The notes: generated by a model from the letters alone, not told the origin. A stretch of 64,000 nt of DNA from Rutpela maculata (GCA_936432065.2 OW386293.2:64254265-64318264); one strand, 5' to 3'; shown: positions 42,947-54,800, numbered from the stretch's first letter. Numbers and translations are program-made.

Positions 42947-44500
42947 TAGACATTAGTAAATTTTGGCATGTTTGCAAAAAATGCGCTCATCGCTGAGCAC
43001 ATTTGTTGCATTTGTGCAAGCACCGCGGTGAGGTTTTGGGCCTCGACGGGTGGTTGCTGCCTGTGGGCTGAGCCGGTGGGCTGCCCCGTTTTGCCCTGGA
43101 CCACTCTGGCGTAGCTTAGGCCCCCACTGGTGGTGGGTTTCTTTGCCGCGCTGGTGGGTTGTTGGGGAGACCTCGCCGTTGGTTGTTGTGGCCTCTGTGC
43201 GGGTGCAGCTGGCTTTTTGGGGAATTTGGGATATCCTCGGTAGCTGGCTGGGTGGGCCCCCTGACAGTTTGCACATTTGGCTGGCACGTCCTTAGACTTT
43301 TTGCAGTCTCCGGAGTTGTGGGGCTCGCTACACTTAACACACTTCGACTGTGCTGTGCATCTACCCTGGGCGTGTCCGAAGCGCTAGCAGCGGTAGCACT
43401 GCGACACGGCCGGGGCGGCTCTCTGCCTCTCAGTCCTGACAACGAGAGAGCAGCACCTTGTCACCTCTAGTATCCTCTCCTCTGCTAGGGGGACCTGGAC
43501 TAGCATAAGAGGGATCTCCTTCCTGGTGCGTCTCGACGTCATTCTCTGGACTGAGGCCGGCGAGAATCCTTTGTCTGTTAGGTCATCCTTGACCTCTTCG
43601 CAGGTTACACCACTCGGGATGCCTCTGATGACCACTCTTAGCAGTCTATCTTCGGGTAGGGCGTACGTGTGGTACTCCCTACCTTCGTTTGCCAGCATCC
43701 TAGTGAGTCTGCGGTAGTCGTCAGGGGTGGAGGTCTCGATAGCGATGCCGTCGGCTACCACTCGGGCCTTCTCGAAACAACTTTGGTCTCGTCCATCCTC
43801 TGTTTGACTGCGGACCAGCTCTCTTGTTTTCTCAAGATCACGGGTGGGATCTTGAGTTTCTTGGGCTGTTTGTCTGCAGTCTCCGACTCTTTGCTCTGGG
43901 CCCTCTAGCTTGTGGACGGGGGGGACAGTCTGGCTTGTTGACGGGGCTTCTTTACTGATGCTGGCTAGCACCTGGGAAGCCTGGGCCGTCTTTTTCGCCC
44001 TGGCCCTGGTGACCAGGGTGAATTCGCCTTCGCTGTCGTCCTCTGCCTCCGCCTTCCTTTTCGCGGCCTCTTTTTGCGCTGCTTGCGCCTGGGAGGCCAT
44101 AGGCTGGTCCTGGGACTGGTCGTGGGCCTGGTCCTGGTCCTGGTCCTGGGGCTGCTCTTTGGGGGGCTGGGGCTGCTCTTTGGGGGCCTGGAGGGCTCTC
44201 ATGGTAGCTAACAGCTGCGTGAGTTGGACTCGCTGCTCAGCGAGTTGGACACGTTGTTCCCTGTTCTGAGCACGATGCTCCTCGTACTGGGTACGTTGGA
44301 TGTCCAGCTGCTTTGCCATCTCGATAGAAGTTGAGCCATTTTTTGGCTCGTCTCTGCTATCTGGGCTTTCAGTGCTTTGTTTTCACTGACAAGTGTCTCT
44401 ATGAGCAGGTCCCTGTCGTCCATGTGGTCCATGGGCTTGGGACTCTCTCTCCGAGGGGCTCCGTCCTCGCCTTGTCTGTCCATACTGTCCTCCACAGTAT
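42946..44500 (-). pseudogene. Jockey ORF1 (Gag-like), minus copy
   Basis: Probable start MDRQGEDGAPRRE near 44485, a leucine/glutamine-rich coiled segment, a frameshift near 44325, then a frame from 44319 with acidic Q/D repeats and an RNA-binding-like region (LRVVIRGIPSGVTCEEVK). The first zinc knuckle is broken by TAG at 43384-43386 just after CYRC. The third knuckle is CANCQGAHPASYRGY, where Tyr replaces the final Cys. Ends at 42946-42948, adjoining ORF2. Confidence 0.78.
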
Positions 44501-44722
44501 TTTTGTCGTCTTGCCTGAAAAGAAAGTCTGTATTAATAATTTTAAAGGAAAGGAATTTTGGGTGGGAAGCCGGCGTCGCGCGTCGTGCACCTATATTTAT
44601 GCTTTTCAGCTCAGCCCGACTAGGCCCCGCCCACTTTAGTTGCACGATTTCGGCTCAGCGATTGGAGCAACCCAAATGCATAAAGTAAACGTCCAGAGCG
44701 CTATCAGTCAGTCCTGTGCGAA

Positions 44723-46010
44723 ATGAGCCAAAGGATGACCGAATTTCGAGCAGACGTGGCCAAGCAGTTGGAGGCGCAGCGGGTCCAACACGCTGAACTC
44801 CTGGCAGCCATACGAGCCGAGAGGGCCCCCAGCCCCAGACTGTGCCCCAGGCACAGACTCAGCCCCAGGCCCCCCCTGGTGCAGCCCCAGGCCCAACCTC
44901 ATGTCTCAGCGGTACAACCCGCACCGAAAGAGGCCCCAAAGAGGAAAGCTGACACAGAGGACAGCGATGGGGAATTCACTCTTGTCACCAGGACAAGGGC
45001 GAAAAAGACGGCCCAGCAGGACAACCAGGTGGTGCAGCCCAGCACCAGCAAGGATGCACCAACATCCAGCCAGGCCGGCCAGGAGGCCCCCAGCCAAGAA
45101 CCCCCAGGGAAAAGGCCCCAAAGATCCCGCCAGTGATCCTCAGAAAGGCAGAGACGTGGTCTGCAGTCCGACAGAGGCTGGACGAGACTGGTATCAAATT
45201 TGTCAAGGCTAGGACCGTGCGAGAGGGGATCGCCATCGAGCCCCAAACGCCCGAGGACTACCGGAGGATGACAAAGATGTTCGCGCGGGAGAAGCGCGAA
45301 TATCACACCTACGCCCTGCCCGAGGACAGGCTACTGAGGGTAGTCATTAGAGGAATCCCAAGCGGAGTAACCCCTGACGAGGTCAAGGAGGACCTCCAAA
45401 CCCAGGGCTTCGCACCGGTCTCCGTCCACAGGATGACATCAAGGAGGACCAGACAAGAGATCCCCCTGATGTTGATTCAGGTCCCCCACAGTGAGGAGAA
45501 AATCCTATCGGTGAACCGCTGCTGTTCACTGGTGGTCCACACTGAGAGGTAGAACACCGCCCTGGCAATCGCACAGTGTCACCGCTGTCAACGATTCGGT
45601 TATGCCCAGGGGAGATGCACCGCACAGGCAAAATGTGTGAAGTGCGTAGAGCCACATCACTCCGGAGAATGTGTGAAGCCCAAGACCGAGCCGGCGAAGT
45701 GCGTTAACTGCCAGGGGGCGCACCCAGCCAGCTACAGGGGGTGCCCAAAGTACCCCAAAAAGACGGCGGCGACGAGACCAGCCCCCGCAGCCAAGCCTAC
45801 CCAGACCGGTGCTGCCCTAAGGAAGGCAACACCCACCACTGGAGGCCTGAGCTACGCCAGGGTAGCACAGGGAAAGACAGGCCAGTCCACCGGCCCAGCC
45901 CACAGGCAGCAGGCACCCGCTGAAGCCCAAAACTTCACCGCGGTGCTCGCATAGATGCAACAAATGTGCTCAGCAATGAGTGCATTTTTTGCACAAATGC
46001 CAGCCTTTAT
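44723..46010 (+). pseudogene. Jockey ORF1 (Gag-like), plus copy
   Basis: Frame 44723-45136, frameshift, then 45133-45552 with LRVVIRGIPSGVTPDEVK, TAG at 45550 (a Gln codon in the relative), then the three CCHC knuckles at 45580-45750: CHRCQRFGYAQGRC, CVKCVEPHHSGEC and CVNCQGAHPASYRGC. A second TAG at 45952 lies near the C-terminus (MQQMCSAMSAFF). The knuckles bind the element RNA in this family. Confidence 0.82.
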
Positions 46011-46019
46011 TAACGTTTA

Positions 46020-48702
46020 ATGGCTTTTCAGGTGAAACCAGGCTTCCTGCAGATCGCCTCATGGAATGTCAACGGACTGCTAGGACGCAAACTCGAGGTT
46101 GAGGAGCTTCTAGCCAGGGGTGACATAGACATTATGGCACTGCAGGAAACGAAGCTGCGACCAGACCAGGCTATCAACTTCCCAGGCTACCACGTATACA
46201 GGAAGGACTGAAACCGGCCTCACAGAAGAGTGATGAGGGGAGTAGCCCTGCTAGTTAAGACGAGCATCGCACACCATCCGATCCTGCTCCCGGAGATGGA
46301 GAACCTGGAGGCCACAGCCGTAGTAGTGTCCACGGCACGAAATGGCAACATCAGAGTGGTCTCCTGCTACCAGCCACCCCACATCATGCTGCGAGACGCA
46401 GACCTGGACGCGGTCCTGACCCCAGGGACCCAGACGGTGGCCATCGGCGACTTCAACGCCAAATCCCCGGAATAGCACAGTAGGATTACAAACACTCGAG
46501 GACGAGAACTACTGCGATTCCTGGGACGACAGGATGGCAACCTGCTGGTCCTTGGGCCGGAGGGACCGACCCATGACAATGGTGTAAACAGGCCGGATGT
46601 CCTGGACATTGCGATACTGAAGGAGATGCCCCTCGACGCAGAAATCACCGCCATGATGGAAGGTTCCACCGAGCACAACCCCATTCTCCTAGAACTAGGA
46701 GAAAAGGAGGACGCACTGGGAAGTGTTCCGTGCATCACTGCAAAGGGACATTGCATAAATTCCCAGACTAGAAACCGAGGCGGACGTAGAGAGGGCCATC
46801 ACCTCCCTGGAAAACCAGATCCAGGCGGCACTAAGGGAAAGCACCACCGAGACGGAAACGAGACGAGCACCAGCGCCGATGGCAAACCTCCCAGAGGATA
46901 CCAGGCAGCTGATACGGGATAGACGAAGTGCGAAGAAACGGGCCCAGAGAACCAGACTCCCGGAAGACAGGAGACACTACAACACCCTGAGCCGGAGAGT
47001 CAAGGCTGCCCTTCAGGAACACAGACAAGAAGGGTGGCAATGCCACCTGGAATCCCTGGACACACAGGACAGGAGCATCTGGACCACCCAACGGGCCCTG
47101 CGAAATCGACGGACTCCCATGCCCCCGATCCACGGAGAGAATGGTGTTGTCTACACTCGCCAGAAAAAAGCCGAGGCTTTTGCTGAGAGCTTGGAACTGC
47201 AGTGTAGGGAAAACCAACTCGATGATGAGGACGAGGACTGGGAGGACGACGTGAGACGCAGGGTACATAGGATGAACCATCTGCCAGATGAAGACCACAT
47301 CCCTCCGACCACCCCCGAGGAGGTCAAGGAGATCCTAAGGAGCCTAAAACCCAGGAAAGCTCCAGGATGTGATGGCATTGGGAACATCGCCCTCAAGAAG
47401 CTGCCCAGGAAAGGAGTATCGGCGATGGTCAACATCATCAACGCAATGTTGAGATTGAGACAGTTCCCCTCCAGGTGGAAAAAGGCCGACGTCATAGTCA
47501 TCCCGAAGCCAGGTAAGAACCTAACGTTTCCCTCCTCTTACAGGCCAATCAGTCTACTCCCAGCGATGAGTAAGGTAGTCGAACGAGTCATACTCAAGAA
47601 GATAGCCGAGAAGATAGAAGAACTTGACGTCCTCCCAGACGAGCAGTTCGCCTTCAGGACAGGGCACTCCACCGAACTCCAAGTGCTCCGCCTCACCGAG
47701 GAGGTCACGAAGGGGTTCAACCAACGACAGGTCACACCAGCGCTGTTCCTGGACGTCGCTAAAGCCTTCGACAGGGTCTGGCACGATGGTCTCCTAGCCA
47801 AAATGATGAGTATGGGTTACCCCATTGCACTCATCAAACTAGTGAGATCATACCTACACAGAAGACAGATGAGGGTGAAGATCGTGGACAAGGTGTCCAC
47901 GTACAGAACAATGGAGGCAAGGGTCCCCCAAGGCTCAGTGCTCTCCCCGCACCTGTTCTCCATCTTCACCTCAGACCTGCTACGGACGGAGCGGACCTGC
48001 ATGGCCCTCTACGCCGACGACACAGCCCTCACAGCCAGATCCTGGAGCACAAGGCTCGCCACCAGAAACCTCCAGGAGGCAACCACCCTCCTAGAAGACT
48101 GGTGCAACCGATGGAAGGTAGCCGTCAACGCCGAGAAGAGCAAGGCGGTCCTCTTCAAGAAGGTAAGAAAACAAAACCCCACAGGTCACGTTTCCATGTT
48201 TGGTGAAGACATCCAATGGCACGACACCGCCAACTACCTTGGCGTGGTCATGGACAAAGGCCTAACATGGAGACAGAACACGGAGGCCATCGTCAAGAAG
48301 GCCAGGAGGACGAGAGCCCTAATCTACCCGATGACAGGTAGACAGAGCAGACTCAACCTGAGGAACAAGCTCACGCTTATCAGGTCCCTCATCCGGCCCC
48401 AACTGACGTAAGCTTCGGTAGCATGGGGCTACCAAGCAAAAAGCTACCTCCATCAGATCCAGAGAGTGGAAAACGTCGCCCTCCGAACAGCAGTCGACGC
48501 ACCCTGGTTCGTCCGCAACGAGGATATCTTCAGGGACCTGGAATACACCCCAGTCACTGAAATCATCAAGCAGAGAGCCAGAACGATGTACGCCCTTGCC
48601 GAGGAACATGGGAACCCACTAGTCAGGGAGGCTACTGACTATGACCCAGCAGATGCTCCGAGGCACAAGCGGCCGAAGGTGCAGCTTCTGGATAACGCGT
48701 GA
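46020..48702 (+). pseudogene. Jockey ORF2 (endonuclease-RT), plus copy
   Basis: Starts MAFQVKPGFLQIASWNVNGL. TGA at 46209 and TAG at 46474, each where a Trp codon is expected (the second is W in the minus copy's PEWHS), then a frameshift near 46700. RT is open from 46879 to 48411: ARKAPGCDG-type motif near 47365, SYRPISLLPAMSK near 47540, ALFLDVAKAFDRVWHDG near 47740, ARVPQGSVLSPHLF near 47920 and the catalytic YADD (LYADDTAL) near 48010. TAA at 48409 breaks the C-terminal part, which continues to 48702 (ENVALRTAVDAPWFVRN). Clearly Jockey clade. Inactive. Confidence 0.88.
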
Positions 48703-49230
48703 GTATGAGAGACATACCACCACCCGATGTTCCACCCCCACGGAAGAGACATGACGATCACCCAACCACCTACCCAAGACCCTGCGGGTACCGGACAAAA
48801 GACCGTCCAGTACTCGTAGTCACCCTGGCTCCGGGCAGGGTGCTACCAAAGCAGTTAGATCTGCCCTTCCTCGAGCTGCACAGCTCATCCTTACCCTACT
48901 GATGATCCGGATAACAGGATGCCTCTTGGCATCTTGTGTACCGGCAGTCACTCCCGCCACAAAACCCAAAAACACCCAACTGACCGATGACTACCCCCCG
49001 GGGGCAAACAAGCTGGCGAAGAGCAGAAGACCAAGACAGAAGAACGCCAGAAGAGGCCTTAGCCAGCAAGGTCCAACGAGCCAGGACCCAGGGAGGTGGA
49101 CCGAAATCGCCTGCACCGCTCACATTTGTGAGTGAGGCCGACGTAAAGTTCGCCCGCCCTGCACGAGACTGGTCTCCGGTCTACAGCGATGCATTGGGGT
49201 AAAGGGCAATAGTCCTGCCCGGCCGCAGTC

Positions 49231-49905
49231 ATCCGAGACCGACATCTTTAGCCAAGAATATTGGCGTTACCAGTCAGTCGAACTCGAACAGTCAACGTGT
49301 GTGTAACAATGTCACCTAGCATTTGCTTTTAGGTATTTTATTAATTAGAAACTGCTCTAATATCAAGTATTCATTTCGTTTATACCTTTAACAGTAAATC
49401 AATTAGGGACAGTTCTCTCGAGATTTGGGTGCCCAGTTCACACACCCAAAAAAAGAATACGCAAAGCACATGTACAGTACCATTTTCTGTACCAACAGTG
49501 GCCCATTGCCCTTTTCAGGGTAGGTCTTACAGGTTCCTTAAGGCAAACATCGTGGGATTCCAGCCAGTGGCAGTGTGGAGGTCGGATAAGGAAAGGACGA
49601 GAAGCCATCCAGTTATAAACAAAGTTTCTAGACAAAGTAAATCGTTATAAAGAATCGTAGCTGTTAAACTCTGGGTAATCCAATTCCCAGATCTCCATAT
49701 CCACTCCGAGTATCCTGCCTGCCTCCACCGAACTCAAACCACGAACCACGACCCACATCATCCAGTGCCCGAAACCTACCCGAGAAGAAGCCATCCTCCA
49801 GTCATCTATCTTCCTATTGTCCTGCCACCGAACACTTCCGAATCCTAGTGCTCCACTAATTCCAACCTTCTCTCTCTCTTCCAGGTTCCTAAACCTCACC
49901 CGTCT
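49231..49905. other. No recognised gene
   Basis: The small frames (49429-49650 plus, 49645-49899 minus) have no recognisable domain. Mixed composition. It could be decayed LINE 3' UTR and flank. Confidence 0.4.
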
Positions 49906-49907
49906 TA

Positions 49908-50240
49908 ATGTGTGAATATACTGGTAGTTCCTTCTAGGGCAGCAACGCTCTTGTCGTCACTGCTTTGGAAGGAAGCGAGCCTCGACGGTCTAAATACAGT
50001 GTATAAGAGCGAGGTACCCTCTAACGACAATTCGTTTTTACGTTGCCCGGAGTCCTCATTTGAGTACACTAAGTACGGGTATCTTTCGTGATTGACGTTC
50101 GGGAGTAAATTCCGACACACCGGATAATAAATTGTTCAAATAGAGACTGACAGGCGGACGTACCACAGCAAGCGGCTTTCAGCCGCCGGGCGCTCGTCCA
50201 GGACTGAACTTTCTTTCTAAATCAGCCACAGCTGTTCAGA
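49908..50240 (+). repeat. Possible LTR fragment
   Basis: Begins TGTGAATATACTGG and is followed after about 330 bp by PBS-like repeats, the arrangement of an LTR retrotransposon 5' end. No second LTR and no TG...CA pair could be confirmed. Confidence 0.3.
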
Positions 50241-50241
50241 T

Positions 50242-50340
50242 CTTTGTGGCGCACAACAATATCAACTCTGTAGCGCCCATCACCATGAACCCTGTGGCAC
50301 CCAACAACAAGAAACTCTGTGGCGCCCATCAACATCAATT
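50242..50340 (+). repeat. Tandem PBS-like phrases, about 26 bp x 4
   Basis: CTTTGTGGCGCACAACAA, CTCTGTAGCGCCCATCACC, CCCTGTGGCACCCAACAAC and CTCTGTGGCGCCCATCAAC. Each resembles a TGGCGCCCAAC-type primer site. A following frame (50319-50573) could be the start of a lost gag but has no recognisable domain. Confidence 0.55.
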
Positions 50341-50660
50341 GCTATCCAACGATGTATAACGACGAACCACAGTCATTTCCACATTCGCGGAAGGATGTCT
50401 GGGGCTTCACCCCAAATCAACTAAACAACGGTGCACCTCAAGGCCACCACGTCCCAATGCCAGCGACGTCGCCTCACGACATCCCCGACGCAGGGGACGT
50501 CTTGGGCCTTGCCGAGATGAACCCTTGTGGACACTTTCTTATTACTTATGTATTTAGGTTATTTAATGTATGATGAACTACCAAGAGGACTGTGTTTGTT
50601 AAAATTAATTTCTACAAATGCAGTTCTTTCGAGGATCCACCCTAAAAATAAAAATAATAA

Positions 50661-51164
50661 TTAACAATCATCTTCATATTGTTCTATAAATATTAACATA
50701 CCTGTATCACGTTCTTGAAACAAAATGTCGTTTATATTCGTAGATTCTTTTAAAATTGCATTGCTGGTATTACATGATTTCATGTCAGCTATGTCCTGTA
50801 TTGGTAAGGTGTTAAAGAAGGTTGTGTAGTCTAGGTGATTATTTTCACTGCGCACCCGATAAGTTACAATACGATGTTTGAAAATGCTTTGGGCAATTTC
50901 CATACCATTTCTCATAGGAACACATGAATTTGTCTTATGTGGCAACGTTCTTTTATGAGCCGCCATCTGAACCACTGTTAATGTTACATTACAGCAATTG
51001 TATGTCTGCATATTTGTCGACATTGAAGGAGTTAGATTCAATTTAGGTCGCTTTGGGGAAGGTTCATCATCTTGCAATATTGGACATGATTGCCTTTGAT
51101 GAGGTCGTAAGTTGCCACCATGCGTGAAATTTTTGCCACAAGCCGTACACAAAAACATTTTCAC
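50661..51164 (-). CDS. C2H2-finger protein, polymerase-family N-terminus, shortened
   Basis: 167 codons. One C2H2-like finger at residues 5-28 (CTACGKNFTHGGNLRPHQRQSC), a basic/proline linker (SPKRPKLNL), then CCNVTLTV..HKRTLPHK and FKHRIVTYRV, which match the conserved region after the fingers in arthropod polymerase-family proteins. It then jumps to SCNTSNAILKESTNINDI and FQERDTG, motifs that lie farther apart in the 1893-6496 gene, so internal segments are missing. Either a decayed copy with in-frame deletions or a small derivative kept open. Repeats directly upstream (51178-51370) may be its promoter region. Confidence 0.6.
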   Translation of the reverse strand: MKMFLCTACGKNFTHGGNLRPHQRQSCPILQDDEPSPKRPKLNLTPSMSTNMQTYNCCNVTLTVVQMAAHKRTLPHKTNSCVPMRNGMEIAQSIFKHRIVTYRVRSENNHLDYTTFFNTLPIQDIADMKSCNTSNAILKESTNINDILFQERDTGMLIFIEQYEDDC

Positions 51165-51177
51165 TCTTTACTATTTG

Positions 51178-51370
51178 ATAGCCCAGCAGCACTGTGAATG
51201 AATTGTAGCAATTATTGCTCAACACTGACTTTTAGCTCTTGAGTACTTACTGTATGATAGTAAGCACTGAGAAAGAATTGCAGAAATCATTTGAAATAAT
51301 TCACAATACGCACTTTTAGCTGTTGAGCTCTCGAGCTCTTTACTGTATGATAGCCCGGACAATACTGAAC
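51178..51370. repeat. Tandem repeat, about 90 bp, two to three units
   Basis: Recurring TTTACT-TATGATAGCCC, CACTGA-AA-GAATTG-AG and GCTCTTGAG phrases. Lies upstream of the minus-strand finger frame. Confidence 0.6.
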
Positions 51371-51838
51371 CATGATACAAAGAATACAAGGTATGATCTT
51401 CAGTTCTCCAAATTCGGTCCGGTTGGCGCAAGACGTCACGCGGTGATCGGGGGATTTTAAATTACATGGGATTTTCCTCATGATACAAAGAATTTGTATC
51501 ATGGATTTGCCTGAACTCATTGGAATTTTGAATAAATAGGGATTCTTAGTGTTCTTAGTAACCATCGTTCTTTATGAATGAGCTTTATCTCCGCATAAAT
51601 ACGTTTTAAACATATTGTCACTTTTACATGATACCATTGCACAACGCATTTTTATAACTAAAGGTTATTGCAAGAACATTAAAATAAGTAAAATAATCCA
51701 AAACACAACTTCCACAGACATCGGCAAACTCACTTTTACGAAGGAAGCGGGTAGAAAATTATCACCGCGTGACGAAGCAACTGTCGATTTGGCTCCGCCC
51801 ACATGCGCAATATCATACCTTCTATTCTTTGTATCATG
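51371..51838. mobile_element. Non-autonomous element with 9-bp target duplication
   Basis: Terminal inverted repeats CATGATACAAAGAATACAAGG and its near-complement ending CTTTGTATCATG, about 27 bp with one mismatch. Flanked on both sides by ATACTGAAC (51362-51370 and 51839-51847), a 9-bp duplication as made by Mutator-like or Merlin transposases. An internal palindrome at about 51479-51504 (CATGATACAAA-GAA-TTTGTATCATG) looks like two tips joined. No transposase. Confidence 0.8.
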
Positions 51839-51847
51839 ATACTGAAC

Positions 51848-53110
51848 GTTAACTGCTTCCCCGTTTCTATTACATTACATTTATAGTAGAGTCAATCCCC
51901 AACTACATGTGTGTTTCATTTCTATCCTCACCATAATATTATAAATACAAAAATTGACTAATGTTATACAAAATAATTGAAATACATGACCAAAGTATTA
52001 GTCTATTATACAATGTGGTAGAAAAGCTATAACCAAAGAAATGTTGATCAAAATCGTTAAAACGCACACTACCTCAGTAACAAAGTTAATAATGGAGTGA
52101 TTTTGAATCATTTAAAATTGCTTTATTAGATCAATGCTACGGTTAAGAAACGCATAGAAATAGTCAATTAAACGTTAGTTACCTGCGCTCCAGCTTTTTT
52201 ACACCCCCGAGATACCAGATGTAAGAACGCCGCATATAATAAATAAATCCCAATAATGTTTAAGCTCAATTTCTCAAATATTCCTATACTAAATTTAAAT
52301 GCGTTGTAATATTTTAGTGCAACATATTGAGTTGGAGACTTGTGTTTTTTTTTACGTAAATGAAAGTTGTAACTTTTAATATGATTTCACAAAAAGAGAA
52401 ATACTGCATATTATACAAGCGTTTCGCTGACCAAAACCGGCATAATCGGGATATACAAAATTATACCTAAAAAAATTAACTTATAATTTTTTTTCAAAAA
52501 TGAGTTTTATACTTTTTATTGGGTATTTTTGCCAGCATGGAATATCATGTTTATACAAATACATTATGGAATATGGGAATCGTTAAATACATTTTTTGGT
52601 ACTATATTTACAGTGTCTCACTATCTAATTATCTACAAGCTTTTCAGTCACACTCTATACCAATATATTCCGAATTTTTTGGCACATAGACTTTCTTATT
52701 TGTCAACCCTTTTCTAATCTCAAATTCAGCATCCTGTATAGCAAAATTATATTTATAAAGGCGAATCTGTTACAGTCTTTTAGTTTATATGGAATTATGT
52801 TAAATAATATAATTGAAATACATGTACAAAGTATTAGCCTATTATACAAAGTGGTTGAAAAGTTATAACCAAAGAAATATTTGACCAAAACGCACTGTAT
52901 CTCAATAATGAAGGAACGAAGTACATTAGATCATTAATAAGCAAGAATCGCCATGTGTTTTGAACCTTTTAAAATTGTCAGACCGACGCTATTTCAGCCC
53001 CACGGTAAAAAACGCATCGAAATAGTCAGTTAAATGTAGTGTTTACATGCATTTGTCATACCCTTGTCAAAGCGACGGTGGTCACTTGCGAAGGGTGGTG
53101 TCAGATAGAA
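51848..53110. other. AT-rich region with a dispersed direct repeat
   Basis: About 230 bp at 51955-52195 recurs diverged at 52800-53045. Shared phrases include AATTGAAATACATG, CAAAGTATTAG, TATAACCAAAGAAAT and AACGCAT-GAAATAGTCA. No genes recognised. A short CATACCCTTGTCAAAGC segment separates it from the next repeat. Confidence 0.55.
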
Positions 53111-53745
53111 CTTTACCTGCTGAATAAAACATCGGATCGCCCTAAATAAAATAATTAATAACTTTAATGGGTATTGGGACATTGCGGTAAATTGGAGACA
53201 AAAACATATGTATTAATTTATTAACACAGTGTCTTTTTATTACAGGTAATAAAACTATATGCTTTGTTTAAAACCTGTTAAAAAAATGTGTGTCTTTTTA
53301 TTAGGTAATAGAAACTGTTTCAAATATATATTTATCCCTTCCATATCTAATTATAAGTAAAATATAACATTAACTAAAAGTCATAAAAACCACGAATGAC
53401 ACCCACCCTCCAGGCCACACCCCCTATGGACTTTACCTGCTGAATAAAACATCGGATCGCCTTAAATAAAATAATCAATAACTTTAATGGGTATTGGGAC
53501 ATTGCGGTAAATTGGAGACAAAAACATTTGTATTAATTTATTTTCACAGTGTCTTTTTATTACAGATAATAAAATTACGTTCTTTGTTTAAAACCTGGTA
53601 AAAAAATGTGTGTCTTTTTATTAGGTAACAGAAACTGTTTCAAATATATATTTATTCCTTCTATATCTAATTATAAGTAAAATATAACATTAACTAAAAG
53701 TCATAAAAACCACGAATGACACCCACCCTCCAGGCCACACCCCCT
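53111..53745. repeat. Tandem duplication, 320-bp unit
   Basis: CTTTACCTGCTGAATAAAAC recurs at 53111 and 53431, and the two units match nearly throughout (ending CACCCTCCAGGCCACACCCCC). Recent duplication, no coding frame. Confidence 0.92.
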
Positions 53746-54336
53746 CCCCACACCCCCATGACTCACCATTAGTCATCATGCGGTCGAGAGTGCGCTAGTC
53801 GCCGGTTAAACTATCGAAACTGCGCCGAATTTGAACCTACTTGGAACAGAATCCGGAACTATGCCGAAGTTTCCCTTTTATTTTATGTCGCTTCACGACT
53901 TCACTTATATTCACAAAAGAACCCCTAGCAAAGGTTTACAACTTATCTGCGTTGTAAAATCATTAAGTAAAACATAAAGTACTGAAACGAGGAAAGTGCA
54001 AAAGGCAAGTAACCTCCCAATGGATTGTTAGACAAAAATAATCAAGAATCGCCGCGAGTTTTTACCATAAAAATTAATTAAGTCCATCCGGCGACTCGAC
54101 CACTGGGCAGGAGCATCACTTGGCTGTCAGAAAGATACACCTCACGCCGAAAGACACATTTTGAATTTTGGAGAAGTTATTAGAAAAAGTCCCTTAGCAC
54201 ATGAAAATCCTTGTACAGCTATTTGCATAAGGGTAGCTCGAAAGTGCAGCACTTTATCCATATTGGAACAAAAAAAAAATCCTAAGTTTTTTTGCGTTAC
54301 TATACTTCCACGATGTGGAAGTAATATATTGTTGGC
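53746..54336. other. No gene; small palindromic scar
   Basis: Mostly unremarkable. At 54299-54332 TACTATACTTCCAC joins GATGTGGAAGTA, an inverted scrap of the CTTCCACATCC element end (compare 58460-58490). The small frame at 54161-54370 is not convincing. Confidence 0.45.
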
Positions 54337-54420
54337 CAGTGTCGGACTGGGCCGGCGGGCAACCGGGTAAATGCCCGGTGGGCCAAAGTACCCTACATGA
54401 TGGGGCCAGCATTGGAATGA
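54337..54420 (+). mobile_element. hAT-like terminus (CAGTGTCGGACTGGGCC)
   Basis: CAGTGTCGGACTGGGCCGGC followed by GCAACCGGGTAAATGCCCGG resembles the left tip of hAT elements. No partner end found. Confidence 0.45.
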
Positions 54421-54723
54421 AAATTTTTTATAACCTACAATGCTACATTCAATGTGCCATATTCTGTTGATCGAATCGAATAAACGAATGAGGTACTTGC
54501 GAATTTGTACTATTTTTACATACAGAAATTAGTAGAACGCCACTGTATCCAAACGAACATTATATTTACGCGACCCGTGTGATTCTCCTTCCACAGATTG
54601 CCTTGCATAGCGACATGACGAAGATAGCAGTAGTAATTAGCTAGAGAGAGTAGTTAGTTTAATAGTTAGCAAAATCAACAGCGACAGATAAGCGCTTAAT
54701 TACAATTACAATATAGCATGAAC

Positions 54724-54800
54724 CAATGTCGGATTATCCAATAGGCAAACTAGGCAATTGCTTAGGAGCGCCAATGCGCAAGGGGGCGCTTCAGCTATTC
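54724..54800 (+). mobile_element. Second hAT-like terminus
   Basis: CAATGTCGGATTATCCAATA then GGCAAACTAGGCAATTGC, a tip type seen in other hAT elements, with the first G changed to A. No partner end found. Confidence 0.4.

Larger units (their letters stand above)
42260..44700 (-). mobile_element. Jockey-type LINE, minus-strand copy, 3' part missing
   Basis: From a 5' end near 44650-44700 through ORF1 and the start of ORF2 (APE-type endonuclease). The gypsy LTR truncates it at 42260. The remaining RT part is not found in the window. It is homologous along its length to the plus-strand copy at 44715-49230. Confidence 0.83.
44715..49230 (+). mobile_element. Jockey-type LINE, plus-strand copy, 5'-truncated
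   Basis: Begins inside ORF1 (MSQRMTEFRADVAKQLE aligns with the minus copy's SQKMAQLL..MAKQLD region). Continues through the ORF1 knuckles, ORF2 endonuclease and RT, and a GC-rich 3' UTR with no obvious poly-A tail. The 3' boundary near 49230 is a guess from the change to AT-rich sequence. Confidence 0.8.
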
